Shown here: piece after piece, positions 9,934 to 22,433 of the stretch
How the letters are laid out: every line of letters starts with the position of its first letter
Numbering within the stretch: the stretch's first letter is position 1
Assembly: GCA_001275005.1 (NCBI GenBank)
Contig: JWZX01002355.1
Location: forward strand, 1 to 61,019
Length of the DNA: 61,019 nucleotides
Direction: 5' to 3'
Source: Chrysochromulina tobinii
Lineage: Eukaryota; Haptophyta; Prymnesiales; Chrysochromulinaceae
Made by a program: the position numbers and the translations under genes
The notes under the pieces: model-generated
Database searches by the model: none
Told to the model about the DNA's origin: nothing
What the model saw: the letters and a program-made list of their open reading frames with translations, nothing else

Positions 9934-10629
9934 GGCAAAGGGATGCCGACCAGTTGCCGACACGTCGGGAAGCACAGATGCGACAAAAACGGAGATATGA
10001 CTACTCGTAAGTCTCGTCAGTTTGGCACTTAGTTTGGCACTTTAGTTTGGCTCTTAGTCCGTTCAGTCAGTTTCAAAGGACGACTCCGTACTCCACGGTC
10101 AAAACACAAGAACTGAGTACTCGTTCTCTACTCGGGCTACTCAATTTCCCTCGTGAGGTCGGTTTACGGTTACTCGGTTTGGTGCTTGCGGAACCGCCAA
10201 TGAAAACACGGAGAGCTCAACCACAGTCTTCACAACTCACAAGAGCCCGTCCGACCCGAGGCGTTTGATCAGAAGGGGGAAAGTAGCGTTTGAGACAAAG
10301 ACGAAAGAGAGGCTGTGTGAAAGGCTGCGGTGTCGGGTGTGCGCGGCGCGGAGCGGGCTCCGCAATGGGGCTCCGAGCTCTGGGCTCGTTGAGCCGCGTT
10401 CTGTACAGAGAGAAAAACAGAGATTTGTAAGTGACCAAGCTACCCGTTCTGCACAGAGCACACGGTACGCATGCGACGACACGGCACGATAGGTATGGTT
10501 GTCACGACTGCATCTATTGCTTCGGCCATTGCCCATCTGTGTAGCAAACCCCCCGCTCCTTACAGCGACGTGTTTGTCGAATGGCGTCGACAGCTGAAGA
10601 CCTCACGCTGCCAGCACGCGGCTGACATG
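9934..10629. other. Intergenic region upstream of the ABC transporter
   Basis: About 700 bases between two minus-strand genes. It should hold the ABC gene promoter (right of 9933) and the 3' UTR of the EF-hand gene ending at 10630. The only clear structure is the triplicated 12-13 nt repeat at 10021-10057. No gene seen. Confidence 0.5.
10021..10057. repeat. Three tandem copies of a TTTGGCACTTAG-like unit in the ABC transporter promoter region
   Basis: The units are TTTGGCACTTAG (10021), TTTGGCACTTTAG (10033) and TTTGGCTCTTAG (10046), about 90-120 bp upstream of the transporter ATG. They could be reiterated factor-binding sites, but no known motif is claimed. Confidence 0.7.
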
Positions 10630-12330
10630 CTACTTTTTGATCTTGTGAGGGAAGTACATCTTGTCCGCCGCCCAGGCTAGCCTCATCGCCGTCCTCATAC
10701 ACGTTTCGGCTGTCGCTCCGGCTGAAGCGGCAGCCTTCCCCGCTTCGTCCTCCCGCTTCTTTTGATCAAACGCCTCTTTCTGTACCTTCTGCAAGGCGGC
10801 GACGATCTCCTTCGGCGTCAGAGTGCCGTTGCCGTCCGCGTCGAAACTCTTGTGAAGCGCCTCGAGCTCTTCTTTGGACCCCTCGATGCCCAGCTTCAGC
10901 ATAGCTGATGTGAACTCGTTGATGTCGATCTTGCCGGTGCCGTCCTCATCCCAAGCGCTCACGAGCTCTTGAATCTTGATCTTCTTCGAAGTGAGGACCA
11001 TCCCGAGCTTTGCGGTGATGCTCGGCTTCGGAGGCGGGGGCACGCCACGAGCAACCGTGATCGCCTCCGCGCCTTTCACAAACGCCTCTGCCACTTTGCG
11101 CAGCTCCATCAGCTTGCGCAGCGCGTCACCGTTGTGCCCGCGGAGGATTCCTGCCTTGAGAGAGATGAGGAAGCGGCCCACTTCGCGCGCATCGAGGCTG
11201 CCACTCTTGTTCGTGTCCAGAGTGGCAAAGTAAAGATCAATCTCCTTGTCCCGGCAGCCACGACCCATGAGATCAGTCGATTGGCCAGAGAGCCACTTCA
11301 TGCTCACCGGCGTCTCGTCCACGTGATAAATCGAGCCAGAGAGTGCGCCAGAGCGTTCGCTGTCGAGCGTGCGCATCAGTTTGCGGAACTGGGGCTTATC
11401 CATAGTGCCGTTCTTGTCGATGTCGACCTTGGCCGCAACCTTCTCCACATCGACCTCGGTCAGGTCGAGAGCGTACATAACCATGCCAACGCGCTCCGCA
11501 ACCGTATCAAAGTGGGCCTCGACGAGCCGCGAGGCCTCATAGTAAGCAGTGGATACCTCGATCATGTACGGCGGGTTCATCCACGCCTCGTGCGCCTCCG
11601 GCCCTTCTTTGGCGACGATTGCAAACGAATACTTTTCAAGTGGATCGACCACAACCATGTCTGTTGGCCGCGGCGATTTCGATCGACGTCTGCGCCGCTC
11701 GTCGCGGGCGACATATGCGGGCGTTGTGTCGGTCGAAATCTTCCGGGCGGTAATCACGCCTTGCGAGATCAACTCGGGCATGATGAGCTGTGCCACTTCT
11801 CCGTACGGTATCCATTGAAAGTTTCCGATACGCGACGCCCGGTTTTCGCGCCGTCGAAGCGCAATACGAGACGCCATGGAGTCGGAAGGCTTTTCCGCCG
11901 CATCATGGTCCTTGATTTTGCAGTCCCTGTCGAATTCCGCTCGCCAGAGTATGTCGCGTTCTTCTTCGGCGCTCAGGACTTTCAGGTTCTCCTTGCCCTC
12001 CTTCGTTGCCACGGTCACCCAGCCCATCTCGTACCCCATCAAGCCCCGAGGTGAAGTCTTCTCACTAACTCGCGCGCAGACCGTGCCGTCGTCGAGGGTC
12101 CGCGTTTCCATGATCAGTACGGACTGGCCGGCTTTCAGGTAGGTTCCAGCCCGCTCGGAACCAACTTCGCACCCTTTTCGGATGGCCAGCTTCGCCGCAA
12201 GGCACTCCGCCTGAGGTGTGACCACTATTTTGTTACGGTAGAGGGGGCGATCGTATGTGCGATCTGAGGCGGGTGGCATGTCCGCCGGAGATCTGGGCCG
12301 TCGGAAGAGAGCCAATGCCGCGTCACCCAT
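10630..12330 (-). CDS. Protein with four EF-hands (calcium-binding)
   Basis: 566 aa, ATG at 12330, single exon. The N-terminal ~200 residues are basic and unrecognised; they include an SVLIMETRTLDDG...VCARV segment that resembles a short beta-rich repeat, and a Ser/Arg patch RRRRRSKSPR. EF-hand loops are visible at ~302 (DIDKNGTMDKPQF), ~368 (DTNKSGSLDAREV), ~461 (DEDGTGKIDINEF) and ~497 (DADGNGTLTPKEI). The last two are canonical and form a calmodulin-like C-terminal pair. Sequence between the pairs has helical Leu/Glu segments. Likely a calcium sensor or buffer; target unknown. It is head-to-head with another EF-hand gene at 12624, 293 bp apart, which suggests shared control. Confidence 0.85.
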   Translation of the reverse strand: MGDAALALFRRPRSPADMPPASDRTYDRPLYRNKIVVTPQAECLAAKLAIRKGCEVGSERAGTYLKAGQSVLIMETRTLDDGTVCARVSEKTSPRGLMGYEMGWVTVATKEGKENLKVLSAEEERDILWRAEFDRDCKIKDHDAAEKPSDSMASRIALRRRENRASRIGNFQWIPYGEVAQLIMPELISQGVITARKISTDTTPAYVARDERRRRRSKSPRPTDMVVVDPLEKYSFAIVAKEGPEAHEAWMNPPYMIEVSTAYYEASRLVEAHFDTVAERVGMVMYALDLTEVDVEKVAAKVDIDKNGTMDKPQFRKLMRTLDSERSGALSGSIYHVDETPVSMKWLSGQSTDLMGRGCRDKEIDLYFATLDTNKSGSLDAREVGRFLISLKAGILRGHNGDALRKLMELRKVAEAFVKGAEAITVARGVPPPPKPSITAKLGMVLTSKKIKIQELVSAWDEDGTGKIDINEFTSAMLKLGIEGSKEELEALHKSFDADGNGTLTPKEIVAALQKVQKEAFDQKKREDEAGKAAASAGATAETCMRTAMRLAWAADKMYFPHKIKK

Positions 12331-12623
12331 GAGAGGCTACGACTCACGAGGATTCGACGCACCTTTGGGGGTTTGGACCCCAAGAGGAGATGTTTGGGGA
12401 CTCGGGGATTTGGGGAGATCGTCGAGTTTGGTTTGTTGCAAATAGGCTGCTTTCTAGCTTTGACTTACCGCATGGTCTTCGCGCGACCAAGTTTCGAGGT
12501 TTTGTAGCAACAACGGTCGTTTCTTTAGGAATCGGTCGTTTCATTTTTGTGCCCTTTGCGGCGTCGCCAAGCGCAGCGCTCCTGACACACCTTTACGAGC
12601 GCGCACATCCTCATTGTCAGTAG

Positions 12624-13565
12624 ATGACCACATCCTTGCCACCTCTGCGGCCATCCTCCATGGGCTCAATCGGGGCGTCCTCCGAAGAGGGGAGGCTCAC
12701 TGGGCGAGAACTGGGCGAGGTCCGCATGCCCTCGCGGCTCAGCCAATCGCCCTCGGAGCTCGAGTTGGCCTTTGCGGAAGAGCTGCGAGCCAGGCATCTG
12801 GCTGCCTCGGAGCACCGCACGCTGCTCAGGACCGCCTCGGCAGCGTCGCGCACGATTCTCTTCGAGAAGCGGCGCACGCACGTCAAGGCGCTTCGCGAAG
12901 AGTACGATGAGCAAACGGGCAAGGACCTTGCGTTCAAACTCAGGAGCATTCAGCCTGCCAAGGACGAGGATTTGCTCCGCTTTGCCGTTGAGCTCAATGT
13001 TGCCATGTGTCGGGTGTGGCCCGAGTCTCGCTCACAATCCACCTACTTCCGCCTCTATCGGCTCATGGATCGGGACAATTCGGGCCTCATCACCTATTAC
13101 GAGCTCGTCAAGATGTGCCGCGACATTCTCAAGTTCACGCCACAGCAGATGCCCGAGCCAAAGCTGCTCGCTTTGTGGCGCTCGGTCGATAAGGATGTCT
13201 CAGGCACTATCAGCGCAGGCGAGTTTCTCCGCGTGGCGAGACGTGGATGGCCGGCGTTTGTTCAGGAACAAAGCCGCTTATCTAAAACGCAAGATTTGCT
13301 TCGCCGTCCAAACTGGAACCCAGCCAACTTCATACCGCACGATAAGCCGGCATGGAATGAGCAGACGATGACCCTTGCCGAGAAGCATCGCTTCTACATC
13401 GAGGCGGCACAAGACGAGATGACCAAGCGAAAGGAGCAGTTCGAGCGCGTAGCGCGGAGATATGGCCGCGAGAGGCAACGTTGGGAGCAGGATCTCGAAA
13501 ACACGATGCTCATGAGCATGAGCAGGTCACCGTCCGTGCCGATGCTCAGCAAACCGGTCACTTGA
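12624..13565 (+). CDS. EF-hand protein (two EF-hands)
   Basis: 313 aa, ATG at 12624. Residues ~40-110 are helical and charged. The EF-hand loops are DRDNSGLITYYEL (~147) and DKDVSGTISAGEF (~187). The C-terminal third is rich in Arg/Glu/Gln (KHRFYIEAAQDEMTKRKEQF) and probably helical, ending in a Ser/Pro/Met tail. Similar layouts are common in flagellate algae, and a cytoskeletal or flagellar calcium-responsive role is only an inference. It shares its upstream region with the divergent four-EF-hand gene. Confidence 0.82.
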   Translation: MTTSLPPLRPSSMGSIGASSEEGRLTGRELGEVRMPSRLSQSPSELELAFAEELRARHLAASEHRTLLRTASAASRTILFEKRRTHVKALREEYDEQTGKDLAFKLRSIQPAKDEDLLRFAVELNVAMCRVWPESRSQSTYFRLYRLMDRDNSGLITYYELVKMCRDILKFTPQQMPEPKLLALWRSVDKDVSGTISAGEFLRVARRGWPAFVQEQSRLSKTQDLLRRPNWNPANFIPHDKPAWNEQTMTLAEKHRFYIEAAQDEMTKRKEQFERVARRYGRERQRWEQDLENTMLMSMSRSPSVPMLSKPVT

Positions 13566-14216
13566 GCGATGGGATGCGGCACCCAACAACGAGAGCCAAG
13601 GTCTCTAAATGTGGGAAGCAGTTGCGGGCTTGCGGCATACCAACGAGAATGTAGCTCTTCTTATGCCTCTCACTGTTACCGGGACCGGTGCGGCCCACTC
13701 CGTGACTCGTGGACGGGAGACTCACGGAACCAATCCCAGGCACCGACCGCGTATAGAGCCGACCGTCACATCACATCTCATTCTGCTCTGTTGTCAATAA
13801 AGGGGTATTTTGCTCGGCTATTTGATTTGCGGCGGTCCTATGTATGGTGCTGGAGAGTGCGCGGTGCATGCGGCGCATGATGCGGCGGTGTGTGGGTCGC
13901 GGCTCGGGGAATCTGAATGCGTCATGAAGTCTGAGTGCTGGTGTTATACATTGAATGCGTGTCGCTGATGATGAGTAATCCGGTACGATGCGCCGCGGTC
14001 GATGTTATCGTGCGCCCACCGAGCACCCAGGAATGGTTTCTGGTATAATAACCGAAAGCGAGTGCGTCAAGTCAGGGTCGCTGCTCGCGCTGAGCCCTCC
14101 TCAAGCCAACGCGCGCAAACCCGCACGGACGGCCAGACGTGTGCAAGGTGATCCGAACATCCGATCGTCACGTGGCCGCGGGGATCAACCGGTTCCAAAC
14201 GGCAGAGCTCGCCTCC
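13566..14216. other. Convergent intergenic region
   Basis: About 650 bases between the 3' ends of the EF-hand gene and the SR-like gene. There are scattered short ORFs but no recognisable product, RNA gene or repeat. Confidence 0.5.
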
Positions 14217-15545
14217 TCATTCATCGTCATCACGCAGCGGCGAGTACGTCGGCGACGGCCGCTCGTGGATAACCTCGTGCGGTTCAGCCCTCGCCAACAG
14301 AGATGGGTCCTGCGGCTTGCGAGGCGGGCTGCGGCTGAGGCTCCGCCCGCGGCACCACCCGCGAGGGTCCCTTCGGTCCTCTCTAGCACATCCGTCATGA
14401 CTTGGACTACGGCTGCGGCTGCGACTGCAGCTGCGACGCGCATACCCGTCGATAAATTTGTCATGGGTCCAACGCGACACCACGCTCGCCCGTGGCTGTA
14501 GACGGCGGTCGGGCTGCTGGTCTTTAGCCCACGGCAGGCCCTGAGTGCCACTGTACCGCGGGTCGCGATCGGTTCCTGTCTCGTCCAGCTCATCACCGTC
14601 GAGCCTCGGGTCGTCGTTCATGGACGAGCGGCGCCGATGCGCCTGCGCCGCCTCGAGGGCTCTGTCGACCATCGAGAGCTTTTCACTGAGAAGCACAGGG
14701 CGGGTGAGTAGGCCGCGCTGGGCGAGGTGACGAGATGCACCCTCGAGCTGTGCGGCGTCCTCCTTGGCGTTGAAGCCGCGCGTCTCGACCAGCACCTTTG
14801 CGAGCGTGTCGCTGTCTGGACGCGCGTTGCTCAGCCCGCCACCGCGTTCTCTGCTCGTGCCGTACTTGTGCGACTTGATGATGTAGTCGATGATCGGGTT
14901 CGCGTCCTCCTGTGGGCCATGGATGTACGGCACGCGCGCCTCGGCTTTGAGCTGCTGCTTGCGTCGGCGGCTGCGCTCAACGTAGTCATCTTCGTCGTCC
15001 TCGTCGCGCTGAGATGGAGGCGGCGGTGGAGGTGGTGGCGGTGGTCGCAGATACAAGTCCTCAGATGGTGGTGGCGGCGGCGGCGATGTCAGTGGTGGCG
15101 GTGGCGGTGGTGGCGGCAGCCGCCGTATTCCTGACGGTAGCGGCGCCTGTGGCGGTGGTGGCGGTGGCGGTGGCGGTGGTGGCGGTGGCGGCGGAACTGC
15201 AGATGTGTCTTGTCGACGGTCACGTTTGCTCTCCTTGTGGCTATGCTTCTTGCGCTGATGTTTGTCCTCCTTGTGGCTGTGTCGGCTCCTCTTCCTCCGC
15301 TCGTCTTCGCTGTCGCTGCCGCTGTCACCTGCCAAGCGGCGTTCCAACTCGCGCTGCTTCCGCTCGTAGTAGCGATCTGCAGCGATCTCGTCATCTTCGG
15401 CCGTGCGGCGCAACGCTGAGGCGATGCCGGAGAGCATCTGTGTTCTGTGATTGTGATTGGAGGACATACGCGAGGAAATGGAAGGAAAGCAAACACAGTC
15501 GAGTCGCGGAACGTCCCGTCTCGAAACGTTTTCACGGTGATTCAT
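14217..15545 (-). CDS. SR-like, proline-rich protein of unknown function, probably nuclear
   Basis: 442 aa from the ATG at 15545; an alternative in-frame ATG at 15467 (MSSNHNHRTQ) is equally good. In order: a short helix rich in Arg/Glu (YYERKQRELERRL), a Ser/Asp then Lys/His/Arg-rich block (HSHKEDKHQRKKHSHKES), three long polyproline runs (one of 15 Pro), an acidic patch (DEDDEDDY), a conserved-looking folded stretch (PYIHGPQEDANPIIDYIIKS), and a C-terminal Arg/Ser domain (RSCSRSRSRSPSHDG, RSLSRSPPRK). RS domains plus basic repeats point to splicing or mRNP work in the nucleus, by analogy only. I do not recognise the family. It is divergent from SMC3. Confidence 0.7.
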   Translation of the reverse strand: MNHRENVSRRDVPRLDCVCFPSISSRMSSNHNHRTQMLSGIASALRRTAEDDEIAADRYYERKQRELERRLAGDSGSDSEDERRKRSRHSHKEDKHQRKKHSHKESKRDRRQDTSAVPPPPPPPPPPPPPPPQAPLPSGIRRLPPPPPPPPLTSPPPPPPSEDLYLRPPPPPPPPPPSQRDEDDEDDYVERSRRRKQQLKAEARVPYIHGPQEDANPIIDYIIKSHKYGTSRERGGGLSNARPDSDTLAKVLVETRGFNAKEDAAQLEGASRHLAQRGLLTRPVLLSEKLSMVDRALEAAQAHRRRSSMNDDPRLDGDELDETGTDRDPRYSGTQGLPWAKDQQPDRRLQPRASVVSRWTHDKFIDGYARRSCSRSRSRSPSHDGCAREDRRDPRGWCRGRSLSRSPPRKPQDPSLLARAEPHEVIHERPSPTYSPLRDDDE

Positions 15546-15792
15546 TCACACTCGTCTCAGTTCGCGCCTAGCTCGTTCCCTCCCGTCGCGCGCAAGGTAC
15601 GGCGAGGGCGCGCGAGCGCGCGCGCCCGGCAGACGCACGGTGCTGCTCGCGCGCACGCGTCCACGCCTCATGCACTCCGGCTCATCGATCGCTCTCGCGT
15701 GCACCCCGCTTCGCCCGCGCCAGCCTGCTCCACGTGGGTATCTGATGAAGAAGGGCGGCAGATCGGATGATGCTGACGATCAGCCACGGCCC

Positions 15793-20311
<4,519 letters not shown>

Positions 20312-20411
20312 GCTCGGGGAGCGCCATTTGGCGACCTGTACGTTAAAATACAATGGTAGAGCAGCAGCAGCGCAGCAGCAGCAGCAGCAGCGCAGCAGCA
20401 GCAGCAGCAGC

Positions 20412-20475
<64 letters not shown>

Positions 20476-20702
20476 CAGAGGCGTGGGCGCAGCCGCAGGC
20501 CGCAGCCCGTGCATGTCGCATTTGGCAAAGGTCGTGTTAGATACGGCCTCTTTCTACAAACGCACTCTTCTACAGCCGATGGGTTTTTGAGAGAAATGAT
20601 ACCCCATTCACACCACCTAGTGCAGCAGCTCTCAGGAGAGTCGGCTCAGCGAGTACGCACACCATCGACCAGGCGCCATGGGCTTCTTGATGTCGTCTAG
20701 GG
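20312..20702. other. Intergenic region with CAG repeat
   Basis: Between the convergent SMC3 and exostosin-like genes. It contains the CAG microsatellite at 20361-20479 and otherwise nothing recognisable. Confidence 0.6.
20361..20479 (+). repeat. Interrupted CAG microsatellite downstream of SMC3
   Basis: About 35 CAG triplets, broken three times by an extra GC so that blocks of about 20 nt repeat before one long pure run. It starts ~50 nt after the SMC3 stop, hence probably in its 3' UTR. Open frames across it are repeat artefacts. Confidence 0.85.
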
Positions 20703-22208
20703 CTAGGCGCCCATGTCCAGGCCATGCTCGCGCGCTGCCTCCAAAGAGAGCGCTCGCATGGTGAGCAAGAGCATGGCGAACGCGTCCCAGGTTGCACTAC
20801 CCGCTGGAGCCGCAGCCGAGTAGTGCATCAGCTGCGCGGCAGCGGCGAGAGCAGCCTGCATTCGTCGCAGCTCGGGCGCGCGTGCCACATTGGTAGCCAA
20901 GTCCCGCAGCTCTTCGACAAGCTGCTCTCGCTCGCCACGCAGGAGGTGACTCACCTTCTCCACCCGAGCGAAGGCCGAGAAATTGACCAGGCGGCTGCGC
21001 GCCAGGGCGGCAGCAGAGCCGGGGAGCGCGGCGGCGGCGCCGGGCAGATGGCGCCACGCCCACGCGGTCTCAAAGGGCGCGGGGTCCGAGCGGAAGGGCG
21101 CAGGCATCGGCGTCGTGGGGTCGAAGATGACGGGGATACAACCCATCAGGACAGCCACATAAAAGTGCGAGCGCACGAGTGTGTCGCTCGTGGGTTCGAG
21201 GCAGAAGGTTGCGCGCGAGGCCAGCGCAAGTACCTGGAGCGCGCCGAAGCCCGCCTGGTCCTGGTACGGTTGCAAGCCAAGCGAGCCGAACGTGCGCTCG
21301 CACGCGCGCGCATCGGTGCACAGCGCACAGCTCGAGCGACGGTCGAGGCCGTCGCGGCAGGCGGCACCGAGGCGCTGGAGCTGCTGGTGCACGCGGCGGC
21401 GGCTGTCGTCGAAGCTCGCGTGCGCGCGCCCAGTGAACAGCACCGAGATCGGCCGACGCGTCGTCTCGGCAGAGGCGTCGATCGTGCCCTCGGTGAGCAC
21501 GGTGAACGGCACGGAGACAAAACTTGGGCTTGCGCCCCCGAAGAGGTCGACGAATTGCTGCACTTGCAAGGCCGTGTCAATCGAGGCGATCACGACGCGC
21601 CGCACGAAGCTCGCCGGCTGCTCGGCCAAGGCGCGCAGCATCGCGCTTGCAAACGGCATCTCGAATGTGCCGTCATAATGCATCAGCAGCAGCTGCGGGC
21701 GGTGTCGCCGCTTGCTGCCAAGTGCCGAGCGCTGTCTCGAACGCATCTCGTCACGGAGCCTCAACGCATTCCAATACCGCTGGTGCGCGTCAATACGACC
21801 CTCAATCATGCCTGGCTTCCAACCATCCAGATGAACTCCATCGTAGGCAGCGCAATGGGCTATCAGGCTCGGCACGACGATCACCGCGGCGCGAATCTCG
21901 CATGGTATGCCGTCACGGTAGCAATTTTGCGGCAGGGCAAGCCAGCGCTCGAACATGACGCGCTCAATCTCTTGCCATGGCTCCGCGTCGTTGTGCACAT
22001 CTGGATCCACGTGGTAACACAATGGCGTGCCTTCAATGCTCTTGTAGCTGCAATCCAGCGGCCAGTGAGTCCAATTGAGAAGCTGGAGTGACGCGTGGCG
22101 CGCAGATGATGGTGGCGCATAGGATTCGAGTCTAAGTGAGCCGCAAACATCGGGAAGGTAGGCTGGGGAGGCAAAGACGGAGAAGTGTCGCGGGGATGGC
22201 AAAGACAT
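20703..22208 (-). CDS. Exostosin-like glycosyltransferase (GT47 family)
   Basis: 501 aa, ATG at 22208. The diagnostic stretch is ATFCLEPTSDTLVRSHFYVA followed by VLMGCIPVIFD, the exostosin signature near the C-terminus, preceded by QVLALASR. A Cys-containing region (SSCALCTDARACERTFG) lies before it. There is no clear signal anchor at the N-terminus, which is unusual for a Golgi GT47 enzyme; an upstream targeting exon may be missing, or the protein may be tethered otherwise. GT47 members in algae and plants add sugars to wall polysaccharides or hydroxyproline-rich glycoproteins. That makes a role in modifying surface proteins like those at the window ends plausible but unproven. Confidence 0.8.
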   Translation of the reverse strand: MSLPSPRHFSVFASPAYLPDVCGSLRLESYAPPSSARHASLQLLNWTHWPLDCSYKSIEGTPLCYHVDPDVHNDAEPWQEIERVMFERWLALPQNCYRDGIPCEIRAAVIVVPSLIAHCAAYDGVHLDGWKPGMIEGRIDAHQRYWNALRLRDEMRSRQRSALGSKRRHRPQLLLMHYDGTFEMPFASAMLRALAEQPASFVRRVVIASIDTALQVQQFVDLFGGASPSFVSVPFTVLTEGTIDASAETTRRPISVLFTGRAHASFDDSRRRVHQQLQRLGAACRDGLDRRSSCALCTDARACERTFGSLGLQPYQDQAGFGALQVLALASRATFCLEPTSDTLVRSHFYVAVLMGCIPVIFDPTTPMPAPFRSDPAPFETAWAWRHLPGAAAALPGSAAALARSRLVNFSAFARVEKVSHLLRGEREQLVEELRDLATNVARAPELRRMQAALAAAAQLMHYSAAAPAGSATWDAFAMLLLTMRALSLEAAREHGLDMGA

Positions 22209-22329
22209 GAGACAGCAAACAGTTGCGGATGCCTTGTTTGGTAAGTTTGAGAGTCGGTCGGTCGGTCAGACACACACGCGCGCCCGCCCACCGTACTTCG
22301 TCTCGGGGGATGCAAATAAGTTTGTGAGG

Positions 22330-22378
22330 TGAGTCAAGATTGAGAATGAGAGGTGAGTCAAGATGGAGAGGTCAGTCA
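22330..22378. promoter_or_regulatory. Tandem TGAGTCA (AP-1/GCN4-type) sites upstream of the exostosin-like gene
   Basis: Two perfect TGAGTCA heptamers at 22330-22336 and 22354-22360, plus TCAGTCA at 22372-22378, lie within a degenerate ~20-24 nt repeat (GAGGTGAGTCAAGAT units). They sit 120-170 bp upstream of the exostosin ATG (minus strand). bZIP factors bind this motif in many eukaryotes; function here is inferred. Confidence 0.5.
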
Positions 22379-22433
22379 AGTTTCACTCCTCCCACCTCTA
22401 GGCGACGTTTACCTGCCCAACGATATCAAGTGA

